Program-made: the position numbers and the translations under genes
Notes under the pieces: generated by a model
Told to the model about the DNA's origin: nothing
What the model saw: the letters and a program-made list of their open reading frames with translations, nothing else
Databases searched by the model: none
Source of the DNA: Lyophyllum atratum
Taxonomy: Eukaryota > Basidiomycota > Agaricomycetes > Agaricales > Lyophyllaceae
Assembly: GCA_014905825.1 (NCBI GenBank)
Contig: JACGCN010000010.1
Span: 558,001-622,000, forward strand
DNA length: 64,000 nucleotides
Direction of reading: 5' to 3'
Shown: piece after piece, positions 21,458 through 43,194 of the stretch
How the letters are laid out: each line of letters starts with the position of its first letter
How positions within the stretch are numbered: position 1 is the first letter of the stretch

Positions 21458-22340
21458 TTGTAAGTTGCGTCATCCCATGCAGTCTGAGGAAACTCTGGCT
21501 GACGCGTCCCAGGGATGTGAGCGACGACTACAGAGCACCATAGATAAACTTGACAACGAAATACAACCCCTCTTTGTCGTGTATCCTGTGGCAAGCATGG
21601 CAGTAGCAGGCCAGGTCGCCACTCACCGCTCTGCGTATGGCCTTGAGCCCTGGACATGCCTCGGAACCACTCAAGCTGGACTGTTTCTACACGTTGCTTT
21701 CGGTAAGTACAGCCCATACGTCGAAAAATTGGGTGCATTTCTTTGTGAAGACTTTTATTGGGAAGCAAACCTCGAAATTTATTTTCTAGCATGGCCCTTC
21801 GCTGTAACTCTTCGGACCTTCGACCATAGTCACGTTCATTCGGGGTCGAGTATTTTGGACGGGTGCTGCATTGAGATTTTGTTGATCCAGCGTACTGCAT
21901 CCTATAACATTCTGTCTTTGTGTGTCTGAGTCATGATGCCAATTGTAGTAAAACATCCAATCTGCATCCAACGGTGGTCAGTCAGCCACTATCAGTCCGC
22001 AAATGCTTTCACTAATGTGGCCCGTCTGGGATTGAGAAAATCGCAGTGTCTCTCAGCCAGACATCTTCAGTCGTTCCTTCGAGCTGGACTGATATGGTAT
22101 TTTACGAATCTTCTGCTGAGGATCGAAAGTAACCGGCCTATTGACCGGGTGCGAACCACAACTGCCCTGAGTAGATTGCATCACTAATGGAGATATTGAA
22201 CGCGTGGTCACTTTGATCGATTGAGTCACCATCATACGCGAGGATTGAATTTTAAGCGTCTTGTTGACCTACAAGTGAGCGTTATTCTTCACCCAGAACG
22301 TTCACTCTTTCTGCGAGTCAAGACAGGACTTTCGATTCGC
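21458..22340. other. Intergenic, upstream of the ABC transporter
   Basis: About 0.9 kb with overlapping shadow frames on both strands and no recognisable family. Presumed promoter and 5' leader of the transporter gene. Confidence 0.4.
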
Positions 22341-29022
<6,682 letters not shown>

Positions 29023-29216
29023 AAGACATCACGCAAATCAGCACCTAATGTGCACGGACGGTGAGCGCTGAGCAGGATCGTGCCCTCTTTCAGGTCTCAC
29101 AGCAGCAGTCAGTAGGAAATCTTTCTGGATAATTTTATCATACTTATACCATCGAATCATATGAGCCGTTTAGCAAGCGGATAACATCATACCGGATCGG
29201 CTTATTATTGTTGGAT

Positions 29217-29979
29217 CTAGTAGACTTCCTCTGCGTCCAGCCAAAAGCCTTCTTCCAGTTCAAGAACACGCTGCCATATACCTTCAGCCACCGTCCACGC
29301 GTCGCTTCCAAGTTCTCGATAGACGTCATCTACGAGAAGTGCAAGATCATCAACAAAAACCTTGAATTCGGGAGTGCTCCAATTTGTGGCAAAGGATCTT
29401 AGCGCAGAATTTCCCTCCCGTGAGGACAACTTTTCATCGATGTTGGACCAAGCATCCAAGTACACCTAACGTGATGCGTCAGCGAATTTTAGCTACATCT
29501 TGAACAAGATCTACCTTCTCCATTGCCCACAGGAAAAGTAAACCCTCCTCAATCTTCCCGGTGCTCGATATTCTTGCCATCTCTGCGGTATAGTCCCTGG
29601 TCCCTTTTCTCTCGTTCCATCCCGTAAGATCCAAGCCCCATTTTTCTGACGTATCGTGGAAGAATCCGACTTCGCGCACGATGTTTTCCAACGCGAAAAC
29701 TAGAATCTTCAGAATGCGTTGGGAGTGATCGGGAGACACCGATGACCTCAAAGTGGGTGGGCGAAACGGAATGTGGGATACAAGAGAACCGACGAAACGC
29801 GGATAGGCCTGCGCGGCATAGATGTAATCCTGTGAGAGCCAGAGAGAAAGGAGTGTGTCGGTTAAAGTCCCATTTGCTGCAGAAAGGAGGAAGGGGTGGG
29901 ATTTTGTAGCCTTGGTATAAGAATGGCGCGACAGGGAAAGAAGTTGCGTGGTTATGGACGTATGGGGATCGGCAGGCAT
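29217..29979 (-). CDS. TenA/THI-4-like heme-oxygenase-fold protein
   Basis: Two exons, 29979-29515 and 29465-29217, 237 residues; intron GTAGAT...GTTAG in phase 0. The helical pattern fits the TenA family, which in thiamine salvage hydrolyses aminopyrimidines: an early HPFLLSAANGTL, then LWLSQDYIYAAQAYPRFVGS, a ...ENIVREVGFFHD helix, YTAEMARI, and LFLWAMEKVYLDAWSNI. The usual catalytic Cys of bacterial thiaminase II (in the C-x(4)-W region) is not evident, so fungal relatives of this type may have another activity. It is convergent with the ABC transporter, 194 bp between stops. An alternative ATG 15 bases upstream (29994) would add five residues. Confidence 0.72.
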
Positions 29980-30487
29980 CGATAAGCAGACCACCTGGAC
30001 GCGCTTGACGTCAATAGGTGTCGGGACTCGGGAACGAATGCGAGCGCGCCCGGGCCGCTCCCTTGAACGAGGTTCTATCCGACATGCTCCAGATGGCCAG
30101 CAACATCGCGCTGTCCCTCATTGTGATCTGGACGACGTGCCATCCTTCCGAATTGTGTCATTGGATGGTTTCATCGCATTTTTCGGTCGCGTATTGTATA
30201 CGCCCTATCTCCTCAGTTATAGAAATGCGTTAGCCACAGTGCCTCTCATACGATGTTACTGCATATTCACGCCAATGCAAATCAAGAAATATGTGTATTT
30301 TCATTTTATATACGACAAGCGAAGCAAATGGAAGAATACAAACAGAAGAGATAATGCAGTAAAGTGTAGACACCGTGGAGGGGCGGTATGAATTTGGGAA
30401 CGGCCTTGCAAAGGATTTGATGAGCACGTTAACTCCTTTCTAATCAGTTCAGGCGGGGCGTGATATTGACGCTAGATGAGAGATAGT
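29980..30487. other. Intergenic between two minus-strand genes
   Basis: About 0.5 kb. No family-like coding sequence. It combines the promoter of the TenA-like gene and the 3' flank of the F-box-like gene. Confidence 0.4.
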
Positions 30488-31457
30488 CTAAGTACGAAAA
30501 TACAGACTGCAGCGGTGTCGGGTCAACTCGCCTAAGTGAGCCACTTCTTCTGCCTGAAATTCGGAATATAGAACTTCCATCCAATTGTCGTATTGGCTCC
30601 GGGACACGATTACGCGACTATCGCTGGTGGTGGTCTTTAAGTGTACCTCCAGCTCAGGTATTGGTGGAGTCAAACGACCACAGAATACGAGCTGCATCTC
30701 CTTCAAAGCATCGGATTTTGAGACACAAGCGACCTGGTCTAAGAAAGAGAAGTTCCAAGCCCGACTGGGTGTCATCACCCTTCGAAATATTCGTAGGTGA
30801 GGTGAAAGAACGAGATCTTGAATCTCGTCATCCCGCATGAAGGTCTGTGCGCTAGTGAAATATCGGATACGGGGTTTGTGTTTCATATGATTGATAAGGA
30901 CGGGCCCATGTACTGGTCCCATGGCGAGCGTCTCTACACACTCAGGAATCGCGTCCTCTAGGCGGTACCACTGGTTCTGGGACAAATTGATGATGTATAG
31001 AGATCGGAGATTGGTGCTTGCGTTGAGTATACGGTCAAGGATGGTAATTGGCCAAGATGTAGAGCCGTATTCAAGATCTCCGCTGCAGCGTGGGGTAGAG
31101 CCAATCCATAGATGCTGAATGTATTGAAGGCGGCCGAGCAACTCTTCGGCATTGTGCAGGGCGTAGAACTTGGATATTTGCTCCGCCTGCCAAAAGGTAA
31201 CAAAGCGATAAAGGACAGGAAGGACCCATTCATGACTTGCTTTGCAGGCAGACAGGAGAGCTATCATGGTTGGGCGGTGAGCACAGGCCCCCACAAATAC
31301 TGAGTTGAAATGATGAATGGTCAGCTGAGCGAGTAGACAGGGCCATGGACCGACTCTATAGAATAATATAGAATAAATATTCAGTGCACTGCAATAGTGC
31401 ATAGATATTTTGGCTCACTGGACGCAATATTTCAAGAGGGAGGCGAGTTTGCAACAT
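30488..31457 (-). CDS. F-box/LRR-like hypothetical protein
   Basis: The main exon (minus strand, down to the stop at 30488) encodes about 280-300 residues. It has a CKASHEWVLPVLYRFVTF block and short Leu-rich repeats (LRSLYIINLSQNQW, LKEMQLVFCGRL), typical of mushroom F-box-like proteins. Upstream, 31457-31419 encodes MLQTRLPLEILRP, which looks like the start of an F-box, with a GTGAGC donor straight after it. The exact acceptor and the rest of the F-box could not be fixed, so the N-terminus is uncertain. Such proteins are usually substrate adaptors of SCF ubiquitin ligases; here this is inference. Divergent from ATG11 with about 260 bp between starts. Confidence 0.5.
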
Positions 31458-31718
31458 GATTGCTTTCTGGATGGTTCGGAAGTGGAGGTGCCTGAATTTT
31501 AAATAAGCGCTCGCTGACTAATCAATTTCCCCACTTGTCAACGTCACTGCAGGCATCGCCCAACACTGGCCAAACGCGGCTTGTACTCGGTAGCAACCTC
31601 AATCCTCATCACCTTCTTGTCGACCAACTGCAAGACCTATCTGGGTCCGAGGCTACGGAATCTTCTTTATTCAATTTACAATAATCTATACGCGAGGGAC
31701 TAGACTTCTGGGCTGGAC

Positions 31719-34700
31719 ATGATACAGATATGCCGGGCGGAGGATGGACAGGTTTTCCAGGTGTGTTCAAGGTCTTGAGGAATAAGGCTCGCGTCTCACT
31801 TTGTTCAGGTTAATGCCACCTTACGCGACATAGAACGGTAAATTCGTTATGTCTTCATACGCCGCGAAAGCCTTCAATTATCTCTGCAGGACCGGCAGCC
31901 TGGAATTATTCTTACACCAGGAGACTGGCGTAGAGCAGGATGCAATTCTAGCATATCTATCCGACGGGCGGCGCCTCTTGAACGGCAACGTGCGTGAGCT
32001 AGCTGGCTCGCACGACCAAGTACGATCCCATGTATCGGAGTACGCGTGCCACTGACATTTCCGTTCAGTCAATATTCGTCTTTAACAAGCACTACCTTGA
32101 CTACGATCTGGAGGCAGTGTTGCAAGACCTTCTCGTAGAACCCTCACTTCAGTCACCCATTGAAGGTACGTGCCTCACATCTGCAACACTGGCATTGCTG
32201 AGCCCAGGTTAGAGGACATCTCAGCCACGCCACCCATACGACCATCGCAACTTGCTGCATCATATCTTCGTACCGCCCATGTTCACCATGAGCACATCAA
32301 TCATATAGTCCTCTCATTACATTATCAACACGAGGCGATCCGGATAGCCTCAGCTAATCTCGATCTCAATGTACTTGCCATAGTAGATACCTTCGAAGGT
32401 ATCGCGGCGGGGTCAAGGCGCGAGTTGGATAAGCAGGCAGTTCTCCTTTCTGGACTTGAAGCGGACCTGGACCTTATAAGTCGGGTCCGAATACACAGCG
32501 AATTCTTGTCCCCGACAGTTCGGAAGTCGATAGAAGCTGGGGAGAAGTCTCGCACTCTGGGTGACTATGTGTCCAATGTCAAGATGAAGCAAGTGGCTGA
32601 AACTTGCGCTCGCACACACGGTCTGTGGTCATCCACTGCGACACGAGTATTTGCTAAAGATTTTGTAGACGATTTGCAATCAAGGTTCAGCCAAGCAGAA
32701 GGAGCTGTGAGACACCTGACGGAAGGCGCGGATGCTGTACGGTCCACTGTGGCAACGAAGAAGTAGGTCTTTCATGTTCACATTTCAATGAACCAATTTG
32801 CTAATTTTTGCACAGGCTTCTTGACGATGCGGAGGCTTGTCTTCGAAGGTCTCGGGATATCCTCAACCAAATTACCACTTGTGTGTCTATACTGGATGGT
32901 ATGGTCTCGTTCTTAAACTCCGAGGTCTTGTCTTCTGACTCTCAGACAGGGCCTGTGGTGGATCCTGGCAAGGTGCTTCAAGGTATGAGATAGGCTTAGA
33001 CTCCTCTTGAAATCTGTCTGATGAGTCGAAGATCTACGGCACTTTGATACGGCACATCGAAACGAAGTCCAATTCATAGCAGACACTAAGGTACCCATCT
33101 GCCTAGTCCCACCTTTTGAGGCCCTTCATTCACCCCTTCAGTGCAGAACGCGTTCACACGTCAATGCATCCTCGTCCTCCGAGAAATCGGCGTTCTGAAC
33201 AACAACATGGTGCAGATACCGCCTACACTCGCAACTTTGCAGGCAAGTTTTAGAGGGAAGAACAGTTTTTCGCATATCCAGCGACTACACAACATGCTGT
33301 ACGCGTACGGCGCAACGGTGGTTGAGATAGTGCGACGAAAAGAATTTTGTGAGTCTTTCTCGCACGTTCGGCCGAATATATGGCTGACTGTTCTTGAAGC
33401 CCGATTTTTCTATCAGCGAGCGCAAAGCATCCTCGAGGTCATGGCCAAACTCTCGTGCGTGCAATGATATCCTTTATATTCTTCGAGATTGATGTAAACT
33501 GCAATATACAGCACCAGCGAACGAAAACGACGCCAAGTGTATCGAGGAGAACTACACGGACAGCTGCCCTTCGAGACACGTGGTATGGATGATCTCGTTC
33601 CTACCATCGATTTTTCCCCTTCAGGCAACCTAGATGCCTCATATACCTTGGAGCGCGAGGATGTTGATGGTAACAGGAACAGTCCCTTGCTCGTATCCGT
33701 ATCATTGACTCGAGGAATCTCCAGGCCTTCTCCGGGTTTTAGACGATCTCGAACAATATTCGCAATCCATTAGCGACGCTGCCGCACTTAGGGCCGTCCG
33801 AGAATGTCGGGCTGCCCTTGACAAACTCGTGGCAAAGATGGATGGATTGGAGTCCGGGTTTGACCGCATCGCGGAACGGTCATGTGGGTTGTCCACTGGG
33901 TACATCATCTTTAATTATCACTGAAGGCCTCTGCAGTGCTATCTGCTTCTCGTATCTCAGTTTCTCGGCGGCGATGTAAGTCTCGTCTGCTGTCAACTCT
34001 ATTACCGTGATCGGGACACCTGACATTCATATAGCGATCGAGGCGGACCAGCAGGCATATCAAGATGTCGTCGAGCAGCTTCGAGCAGCACAAGACCTCA
34101 AAGCCCATCAGGAATCGATATTTCACGAGGAGCGCAGGATGCTACAAGCTGACATATATAAATTGAAAGCTAAAGCTCAAGAGGCCGAGTCTAATACCTC
34201 CGGAGAGCAGGAACGCTCAGATCGTATTGAACGAGAACTTCATCAGGTCAAGGCACAATTAGAGGGGGAAGTTACCGCTCGTCGAATTGTGGAGCAGCGC
34301 AACGCGGAGCTTCAGGCTGATATCGAGCAACAACGCTTGGAGCTCGCTAGAGCTCTTTCGGATGCGACTGAGCAGTCGAGGGTTACGGAAGGCTTACGCC
34401 AAGAGCTGACGCAGGTACAAGAGGACTTTGAGGACGTCAAAGCCCTCGAGACGCGCAATGCAGAGAAGGTCAACCATCTGCTGGAGGATCAGGCCATCAA
34501 CCTTCGGAATTTGGAGGGTGCTCGGGCAAGGGGCGAGGATCTGGAGGCACAAATTCAAGCACTTCGCGGAGAGAGCGAGGACGTTCATACAGCCCTCAAG
34601 GAGTCCAAAGAGGAGAAAGATCGGCTTCTCCGCGCTCAGGCCTCTGAACATGAGCGCATCATCCGGGATCACCTCGCAGAAGCCGATGGGGACCGCGCCG

Positions 34701-36590
34701 TCCTCGAACGACAGTTCTTCGAATTGAAGGCTGTCCAAGAGCACACCGACCGTCAACTTAAAGACCTCCGTGCTGACGTGGAAATTGCGAATGCTGACGC
34801 CGTCGGTCTTCGTGAGGAGCTTCAGCGTGTGGAACACGAGCTTCGGGAAGCCCGTCATGTCGAACGTCTGCTGCGTGACGACCTTAGAACAGGTCAAGCT
34901 TCTCAATCCGACTTCGAACACCGCTTGGAGAATGGCAGCCGGTTGATCGCACAGATTCTAGACGTCGCAATCAGCTTTCGCAACTCGCATGTGAAGGCCT
35001 TAAACTCTGCTCAGCAAATGGTTGCCCATCCTTCAACCTCTAAGCAATCGACTAACCTTGCTGACTCTATGTTCTCGACCGGGATGCGGCATAGCATCAT
35101 TGGGCAACCAGACGAACCCTCCCCCATCGATCCTTCAGATCCCGCGACGGCGCTTGAAACGCTTCGAGCATTCGATCATGATCACTTCCTCGAAGCAGTT
35201 GCGAAGTCTGGCTCGACGATTAGGAAGTGGCAAAAACAGTGTAAAGAGTATAGGGAGCGTGCTAAAGGCAAGATTTCGTTCCGAAACTTTGCCAAAGGTG
35301 ACCTAGCACTCTTCCTTCCTACGCGGAATTCGGTTTCTAAACCGTGGGCCGCGTTCAATGGTACGTGACTTTTCTGGGGAACGCGAGACGTTACTGAGAT
35401 CCGAGGTATTGCCCTCCTTGACAGTATCCTTCCCGCACTACTTCCTTCAGGCCACAGGGCATCTCGCCGAACAACTGAAGACTCGAGAGTGGATTGTTGC
35501 TAGGATCACCTCAATAACGGAACGTGTTGTTGATCATCAGGTCCGTCAATTTTCGGAAATCCCCTGTTGGCAATTGAGTGTTGATTTCTGACCTCTCGTG
35601 CCCGTGAAGGATCCAAGTAGCAATCCATATGGGCTTGGCGAAGGTGTCAAATACTACATGCTCGAGGTCGAGGATTGGACACAACCCAGCCACAACAAAA
35701 GAAGAGTCTCATCTAGGAAGGTGTCTGATGATATAGAAGCTAAGGAAGCTGCTCCAGGAAGCAGTCCCCCGGCGCTTCCTCCCGGTCCTCCGGAAATTGA
35801 GGTCGAGGAGTCGTTCCTGGTCACGCACCCCCCTAACTCAGCGCTTTTCCCAGTCCGTACACGGGCAAACTCTTCACCCACCGCGCGACCATCCTCCTTA
35901 TCTAGGCTTCTTGCACAAGCAACTCCAGAAACCCAGTTGGAGCCTGTGCCACAATCACCGATAAGGACACCATCCCCCACGACATCCCCACCTCAAGCTT
36001 CCTCATCCCAGCACACGGGGTCTGCTCCACAACATCTTCCAGGCGCCCCATCTCCATTGCGCCCAGGTTCGCGGGCATCCCGTATGTCCACCACCTCGAG
36101 GTTCTCAGTAAGCCGCCCTCCGGCGTTGGGAAATGCTGGGGCCAGCTCCCCAATGGCTAAAGCAGCTCCCACGATCGCACTATCTGAACAGCCGATGGTT
36201 TCTTCGTCTCCCACGTCGGGTTCGGGTGATAACCCCTTCGGCCTTCCCCCTACACCTTCCCCTGATGGTTCTATATCTGACGGTATGGCGAACGCACTTA
36301 TGAATAGGCGAAGGACTACGTCGTATCATATCCCGAAGACGTCTCCCCTGGCCGCTAGCTCGTCAGCCCAGGGCAAAGTTAGCCAAGCCACTCGGACGTC
36401 TCTGACCGCGACCAGTACCCTCGTGAATCTGGCGAGCAGCTGGGGCGTCGCCTTTAGCAGAAGGAAGAAGGCGGAAATAGAAGCTGCAAACGTCTCATCT
36501 GCCGTCGAGGGACCCACCGATATCATGGATCCAACGGACGAACCCATTATTCCCGATCCATCGGCAAGTGAGTTGCTGAAGCGATTCTGA
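31719..36590 (+). CDS. ATG11: Autophagy scaffold protein Atg11
   Basis: Multi-exon gene; early exons are 31719-31760, 31809-31837, 31890-32019 and 32069 to about 32169. The start MIQICRAEDGQVFQ, then LFLHQETGV and FVFNKHYLDYDLE form the ubiquitin-like N-terminal region of Atg11. The middle is helical (AASYLRTAHVHHEH ... RRSRDILNQI, LHNMLYAYGATVVEIVRRKEF). A coiled coil fills about 34030-34960. The C-terminal ATG11 domain is unmistakable (KISFRNFAKGDLALFLPTRN, KPWAAFN, HYFLQA, WIVARITSITERVVD, NPYGLGEGVKYYMLEVEDW), spanning about 35260-35700 across two introns. A Ser/Pro-rich tail follows to the stop at 36590. Atg11 links cargo receptors to Atg1 at the phagophore in selective autophagy (mitophagy, pexophagy). 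The intron after about 32169 would be only about 38 nt, so that junction is less certain. Confidence 0.88.
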
Positions 36591-37657
36591 GACCTTGGAA
36601 CTGGCGTTCCGCGTGTGTCGCTAAGCCCGTCAATTGGTTGACCGGCGTCTTGCCAAGTGGGTTTGCATCATGTTCTTGTTCATTTTGGCTTTACGAATAC
36701 AATCGATGTCTTAGATACCTTTCAATAGATGGAGGTACCCGTTTCTTCACCGCTGCGTCTGAAAACGGGGACGGACACGTCCGCGCTACCCGGTGATCAC
36801 CGAATTCAAACACGTAAAGCGTTCGCAGAGACATTTCGCCGAACAATTTATGCTTAACGACGCAAGGTTTGGCCAATGGCGCCACCCACGGGGCACGCCG
36901 AAATTGCTCGCGGTGGCTATATGTCGTTTCATCAAGGTTTGATAGACTTGAGCTTCCAGGAGCTTCCCCACCGTAATCCAGCAGTAATACCTTTCCAATT
37001 CACGACCGCCCTGCTCGACCACTTGTCGGAGAAACTCGTTGCCGTAAATGGTGGCAGTTCGCTGATGCGCCGAGACTTACGGGACTGGCTATCAATCCTT
37101 GGTGGTTGTGACCGCTCCTCGACGGTATATGAGAGAAATGCGGGGGAATGTCGGAGGCGCATGCGTCCATTTTTGGTAGAGTGATGTGTTTGATGATGGC
37201 TCTTGATGCATTCAACGTGAGATTCTAGATCGGGTAGGGACCAAGCATTGGAAATTTACCCCATATTTCAGTGTGGAGAAACCTCGTCGAAATTGACATC
37301 AAGCCAACGTCGTATTTCCGGAGCTGGTGAAGAGGAGACATTCCGCAAAGGCCAGTAACAAGGAGAACTCGAGTGTTGGTCAGTTATGAGATGGTGAAGC
37401 GCTAGTTGATGACCCAGGAGAGATGGACACTGTAATCCTGTAAGTAAGTTTATAACAGAAGATCTATCGAACTGGCTTCCATCAACCCGTCTATTCCAGG
37501 CAGAAGAAATAGGAGCAAATAGCTGGAAAAGGAAAGCTTCCGGGCGGCACACGCGAAATGGTGATCGCCTTCCAGGCGGTGTACCTCTGGAGAAATTCGC
37601 CAAGTCCCGGTCATCTGAACACACTCCATGTCGTTGCCAGTCTAACCCCACTAATGA
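36591..37657. other. Intergenic
   Basis: About 1.1 kb. Several short frames on both strands (36876-37184 plus, 37268-37651 minus) lack splice continuity or known motifs. Not assigned to a gene. Confidence 0.4.
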
Positions 37658-37665
37658 TATAAAAA
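37658..37665 (+). promoter_or_regulatory. TATA box of the sugar permease gene
   Basis: TATAAAAA located 65-72 bases upstream of the ATG at 37730, followed by a CT-rich leader with CCACTCCTCT, a common core promoter layout for highly transcribed mushroom genes. Confidence 0.65.
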
Positions 37666-37729
37666 CCCGAGACTTCTCGGCTGAGCTTCTTAACCATTCC
37701 CACCCACTCCTCTAGTACTCAGCCTTACC

Positions 37730-39835
37730 ATGGGTGGAGGCGCTGCTGCATCGACTGGCATTCAGGCAGCCTACGGGCATCTTCTGGATCCCAACAGGAA
37801 ATGGTACAATAACAGACGGTATGTCCTTTGCGAACCCCTCTTCTTGTAAATTTCTTGACCGTCAAATCTTTGTAGAATCATCACCCTCAATGCATGGATC
37901 GTCTTGCTGTTAGTACCCCTTTACTTACCCCGACCCCCCCCTTTTTTTCCCCGTGTTTGACTCCTCATCGCCTCCAGACTCATCACTTCGTCCACCAACG
38001 GTTACGATGGAAGTATGATGAACGGTCTGCAAAGTTTGACCCAGTGGAGGAGCTATTTCAACACTCCTACTGGCAGTAAGCTCGGTCTGCTTAATGCAAT
38101 ACAAGTACGTGTTCTTCGTCTGCTATAACGTCTTGGGAGGCTTACGACACGCTTTAGAACATTGGCGCGCTCGCGGCCTACCCTTTTGCCCCCTACCTCT
38201 CTGACGGTCTTGGACGCCGACCCACTATCTTCATTGGTGCCGCTATTATGTGTATCGCAACCGCTGTCCAGACTGCCTCTCAATCCGTGGGCATGTTTAT
38301 TGGTGCTCGCTTCCTAATCGGTTTCGGTCTCACTTTCGCCGGTTAGCATTCCCTGCCTCGCCTTTTTCATTTCTTAGATCACTAAAAAATAATTGACAGC
38401 GAACGCCGCCCCGATGTTGGTCACCGAAATTGCCTATCCCACACATCGTGCACCCCTGACCTCGACGTACAACTCCCTCTGGTACTCTGGAGCTATTGTG
38501 TAAGATTGCTACAAGCCATTTCCGACAACGGTGTCCTCATTGTTAATAACCAGTGCTGCCTGGACAACTTTCGGTACCTTCAAGATACAGAGCACCTGGG
38601 CATGGCGTGTTCCCTCCGCCCTTCAAGCCCTGCCTTCCGTTCTCCAGGTTGCCATGATCTGGTTCTGCCCTGAATCTCCGCGTTGGTTGATCAGCAAAGG
38701 CAGGGAGCCTGAAGCATTGAAGACACTGGCATACTACCACGCCGATGGCAACCAGTAAGAGCCCTGTTTGATTTTTTCTCTGCATTTTTTTAGTATTTAT
38801 TGATTAGGGAGGACCCTCTTGTTCGTTACGAGTACGAAGAAATCAGGGCCGCCATTGAGTTTGACCGCACTGTGGCCGCGAACATTGGCTGGAAGGCTTT
38901 CATCTCCACTGCCGGCAACAGGAAGCGTATAAGGATCATCGTCGCTATTGCTTTCTTCTCGCAGTGGTCAGGAAACGGTCTGGTTTCGTACTACCTCAAC
39001 AAGGTCTTTAACGGTATTGGCATCACCAACCCTACCACTCAGCTCCTCATCAACGGTATCTTGCAAATTTGGAACTTGTTCTGGGCCTTGGCAGCTTCTG
39101 CAATGGTGGATAAGATTGGTCGTCGTGTCCTCTTCATTACCTCTACTGTCGGCATGATCATCTTCTTCACTCTGCAAACCGCCTGCTCCGCTGTGTTCCA
39201 GAACAACCAATCTCCGGCAGCTGCCCACGCTGTTATTGCGTTCATCTTCCTCTTCTACGCTTCTTACGAGTGCGTCCCCTACTGTTCACAAGTTCCATGA
39301 CCCTGTTAATGCTACCCTTCTAGTATCGCGTTCACGCCCCTCATCGTTTCGTATACTTTAGAGATTCTCCCCTACCAACTACGCGCGAAGGGCTTCAACA
39401 TCTTCAACTTCGCCATCTCGTTGTCCCTGATCTTCAACCAATACGTCAACCCTGTTGCCCTCGGTATGTTTAACTTCATCTCCACCAGCATCTTTCTTAC
39501 ACCCTTCATATCAGATGCAATCAAGTGGAAATATTATGTTGTCTACTGCTGCTGGCTGTGCGTCGAACTTGTGTTCGTGTACTTCTGTAAGTCGTCACAC
39601 CCCGAGTCACCACCTCCCCTTTCCACGCACTCATAAATCTCCTCTAGTCATCATCGAGACCAAGAACCGCACGCTCGAGGAAACCGCCGCCCTGTTCGAT
39701 GGTGACCAGGCCTTGGAGCAGATCTCCGGCGTCGCCGCCCACCAAGCTGGTGTCACCCACGACGTTGTCAGGGACGAGAAAAGCTCCGGCACCGGCTCGT
39801 TCCACGAGCAAGCACCCCAGCTGGAGAAGGACTAA
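37730..39835 (+). CDS. MFS sugar transporter (lactose-permease type)
   Basis: Ten exons: 37730-37818, 37876-37908, 37978-38104, 38158-38341, 38400-38499, 38554-38754, 38808-39269, 39324-39463, 39515-39586 and 39648-39835; 531 residues, all phases agree. Sugar-porter signatures are in place: NGYDGSMMNGL in helix 1, DGLGRRP after helix 2, ARFLIGFGL, PESPRWLISKGR in the central loop, QWSGNGLVSYY in helix 7, DKIGRRVLF, and ETKNRTLEE after the last helix. The set fits the fungal lactose/galactoside permease-like branch of the sugar porter family, which imports sugars by proton symport across the plasma membrane; actual substrate is not determinable here. Twelve membrane helices are expected from length. 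The hydrophilic C-terminus has a Lys/Ser-rich patch. Confidence 0.88.
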
Positions 39836-41506
39836 AGGCTAGCGAGTCTTGTTTCTTTTCTTTCGTTAGGGCAGTTCATCGTACACGCATCAAGCGAACA
39901 GTTTCATGGAAACATACATATTTTAATATCCCGCTTTTTTGCGTGCTACGTCTGGGAGGGGGTGGGGGCTTTCACGACGCCGTATATATCATGCACCACC
40001 ACGACTGAGTCGCTTTACACGCGCTTGTATTTGTAAAAATATATTTCCTCACATCATCGTCTTCGTCCTCGTCCTCAAGCTCGCATCCACCATAGCCCGG
40101 GCCGCACGCTCCGCCGGCTACGACGGATCTCATCGCTTGTACAGTATAAGCCACCATTCTCGGAACCAATCCTAAATTCTTTCTTCATGGTCTTCATGCT
40201 TCTTCATGGTCTTCTCAGTTGCCACGCCGTGTCTGAGCGCATCACCATGCTGGGGCTTGTAGGGGTTGGTTCCCATGTGCTCCTCCTACCCAGCGGAGAA
40301 TTCCCAGACGGTCGTCGTTGCCCTGCGTTGACGTGATCGACGTGAACCCTAGGCAGTCAATGAAGTCAGTGTCGGACGCTGTCACTGTCAGGGTTATGTA
40401 GCATTCATGACAGGGCTGCGAGGCTACCATGACAATAATAAGGACAGACGTTTGCTTCCAAACTGCGCGGGGGTCCTGTGCTGGCTATAATTAATTCACA
40501 GACACCACGAGGATTTACCACCAAGGTTCACTGCTATTCTTATACTAATAGCTCCAAACTCCCCTTGACGCCCCTAGCATAATAATAGCCGTAGGGGTAG
40601 AAATCAGATGGGAAATGGAAGGCAGAATCATATAGAGGCAAAACAGACACTGCTCGCAGTGGATGGGGGTAGAGAGACACTGGTCCTTGGCTTGAATTTC
40701 TGAGTACGCAGGTACCGGAGAGGCACATCTATATACTTACTTACTTGTACCGACAAGGGAGCGGGCAAGGGCATGAACAAAATGTATCATCACGAGAGTG
40801 GTAAATATAGATAGGTAACACTGCTACTAGGTGCGCAAGAGGGTGTCGAGATTATGGTGGTCATGGGATGCAAGAACGTGTGGTGCGGAGTCGGTGGAGG
40901 AGAGGCGGACATGGATTCCGATAGTCACGAGTGCAGACCTGCAACGGCAGTGGTAGCCGACACCGTGTCTGAATCTTGACAATGATGGGTGCATGCATTG
41001 GCCAGTGGAGGTGCGAAAGCCACGAGCAGGTTCGTGGAAATCCATTCAAGGCGGCGACGAAGTCGAGAAGTTGCGATTCGCATGACAGACCCTAGGATGC
41101 TTATCATGCGCGGTTCCTTTTCGCCATCCCACTGGTGCAGGGGCAGGGAAGATACCACGCCCCAACCCCATCCTCATCCCAGCCATCTCATCCCATCCCC
41201 ATCCCCATTCCACCCAGCCTCACGAAACCGCTATCCTACAACTGACATTACCCCACATCCCCCGCACGATCACACAGCGCAGCCACAACGCCATGCCTTG
41301 CAAATGCCAAATACCATACTGTACTAGCGAAACAAGCCGCACGAGACAAATAAAGAGCTGAAAAAAATATAAAACCAATGCAAAGGAAAGGGAAGAAGAA
41401 AGGAATGGCAGAGATAGTAGTAAGGGAGGAGCAGAGGAGAATCAGGAGCCAAAATGGAGGTCGAGAGACAACGGCGTGCGAAGAGCGTACGTAGTCCATT
41501 GTTTAT
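39836..41506. other. Intergenic between convergent genes
   Basis: About 1.7 kb between the permease stop and the PP1 stop. Overlapping short frames have no family features. The permease 3' end is followed by T-rich and ATATTTTAAT sequence near 39918. Near 41195-41215 there is a simple CATCCC-rich tract. No gene supported. Confidence 0.45.

Positions 41507-43194
<1,688 letters not shown>

Noticed and set aside
21114..21929. 271-residue plus-strand open frame overlapping the small Cys-rich gene
   Set aside because: Different frame from the conserved Cys pattern, and no domain or splice support; the minus-strand frame 21367-21900 is equally featureless.
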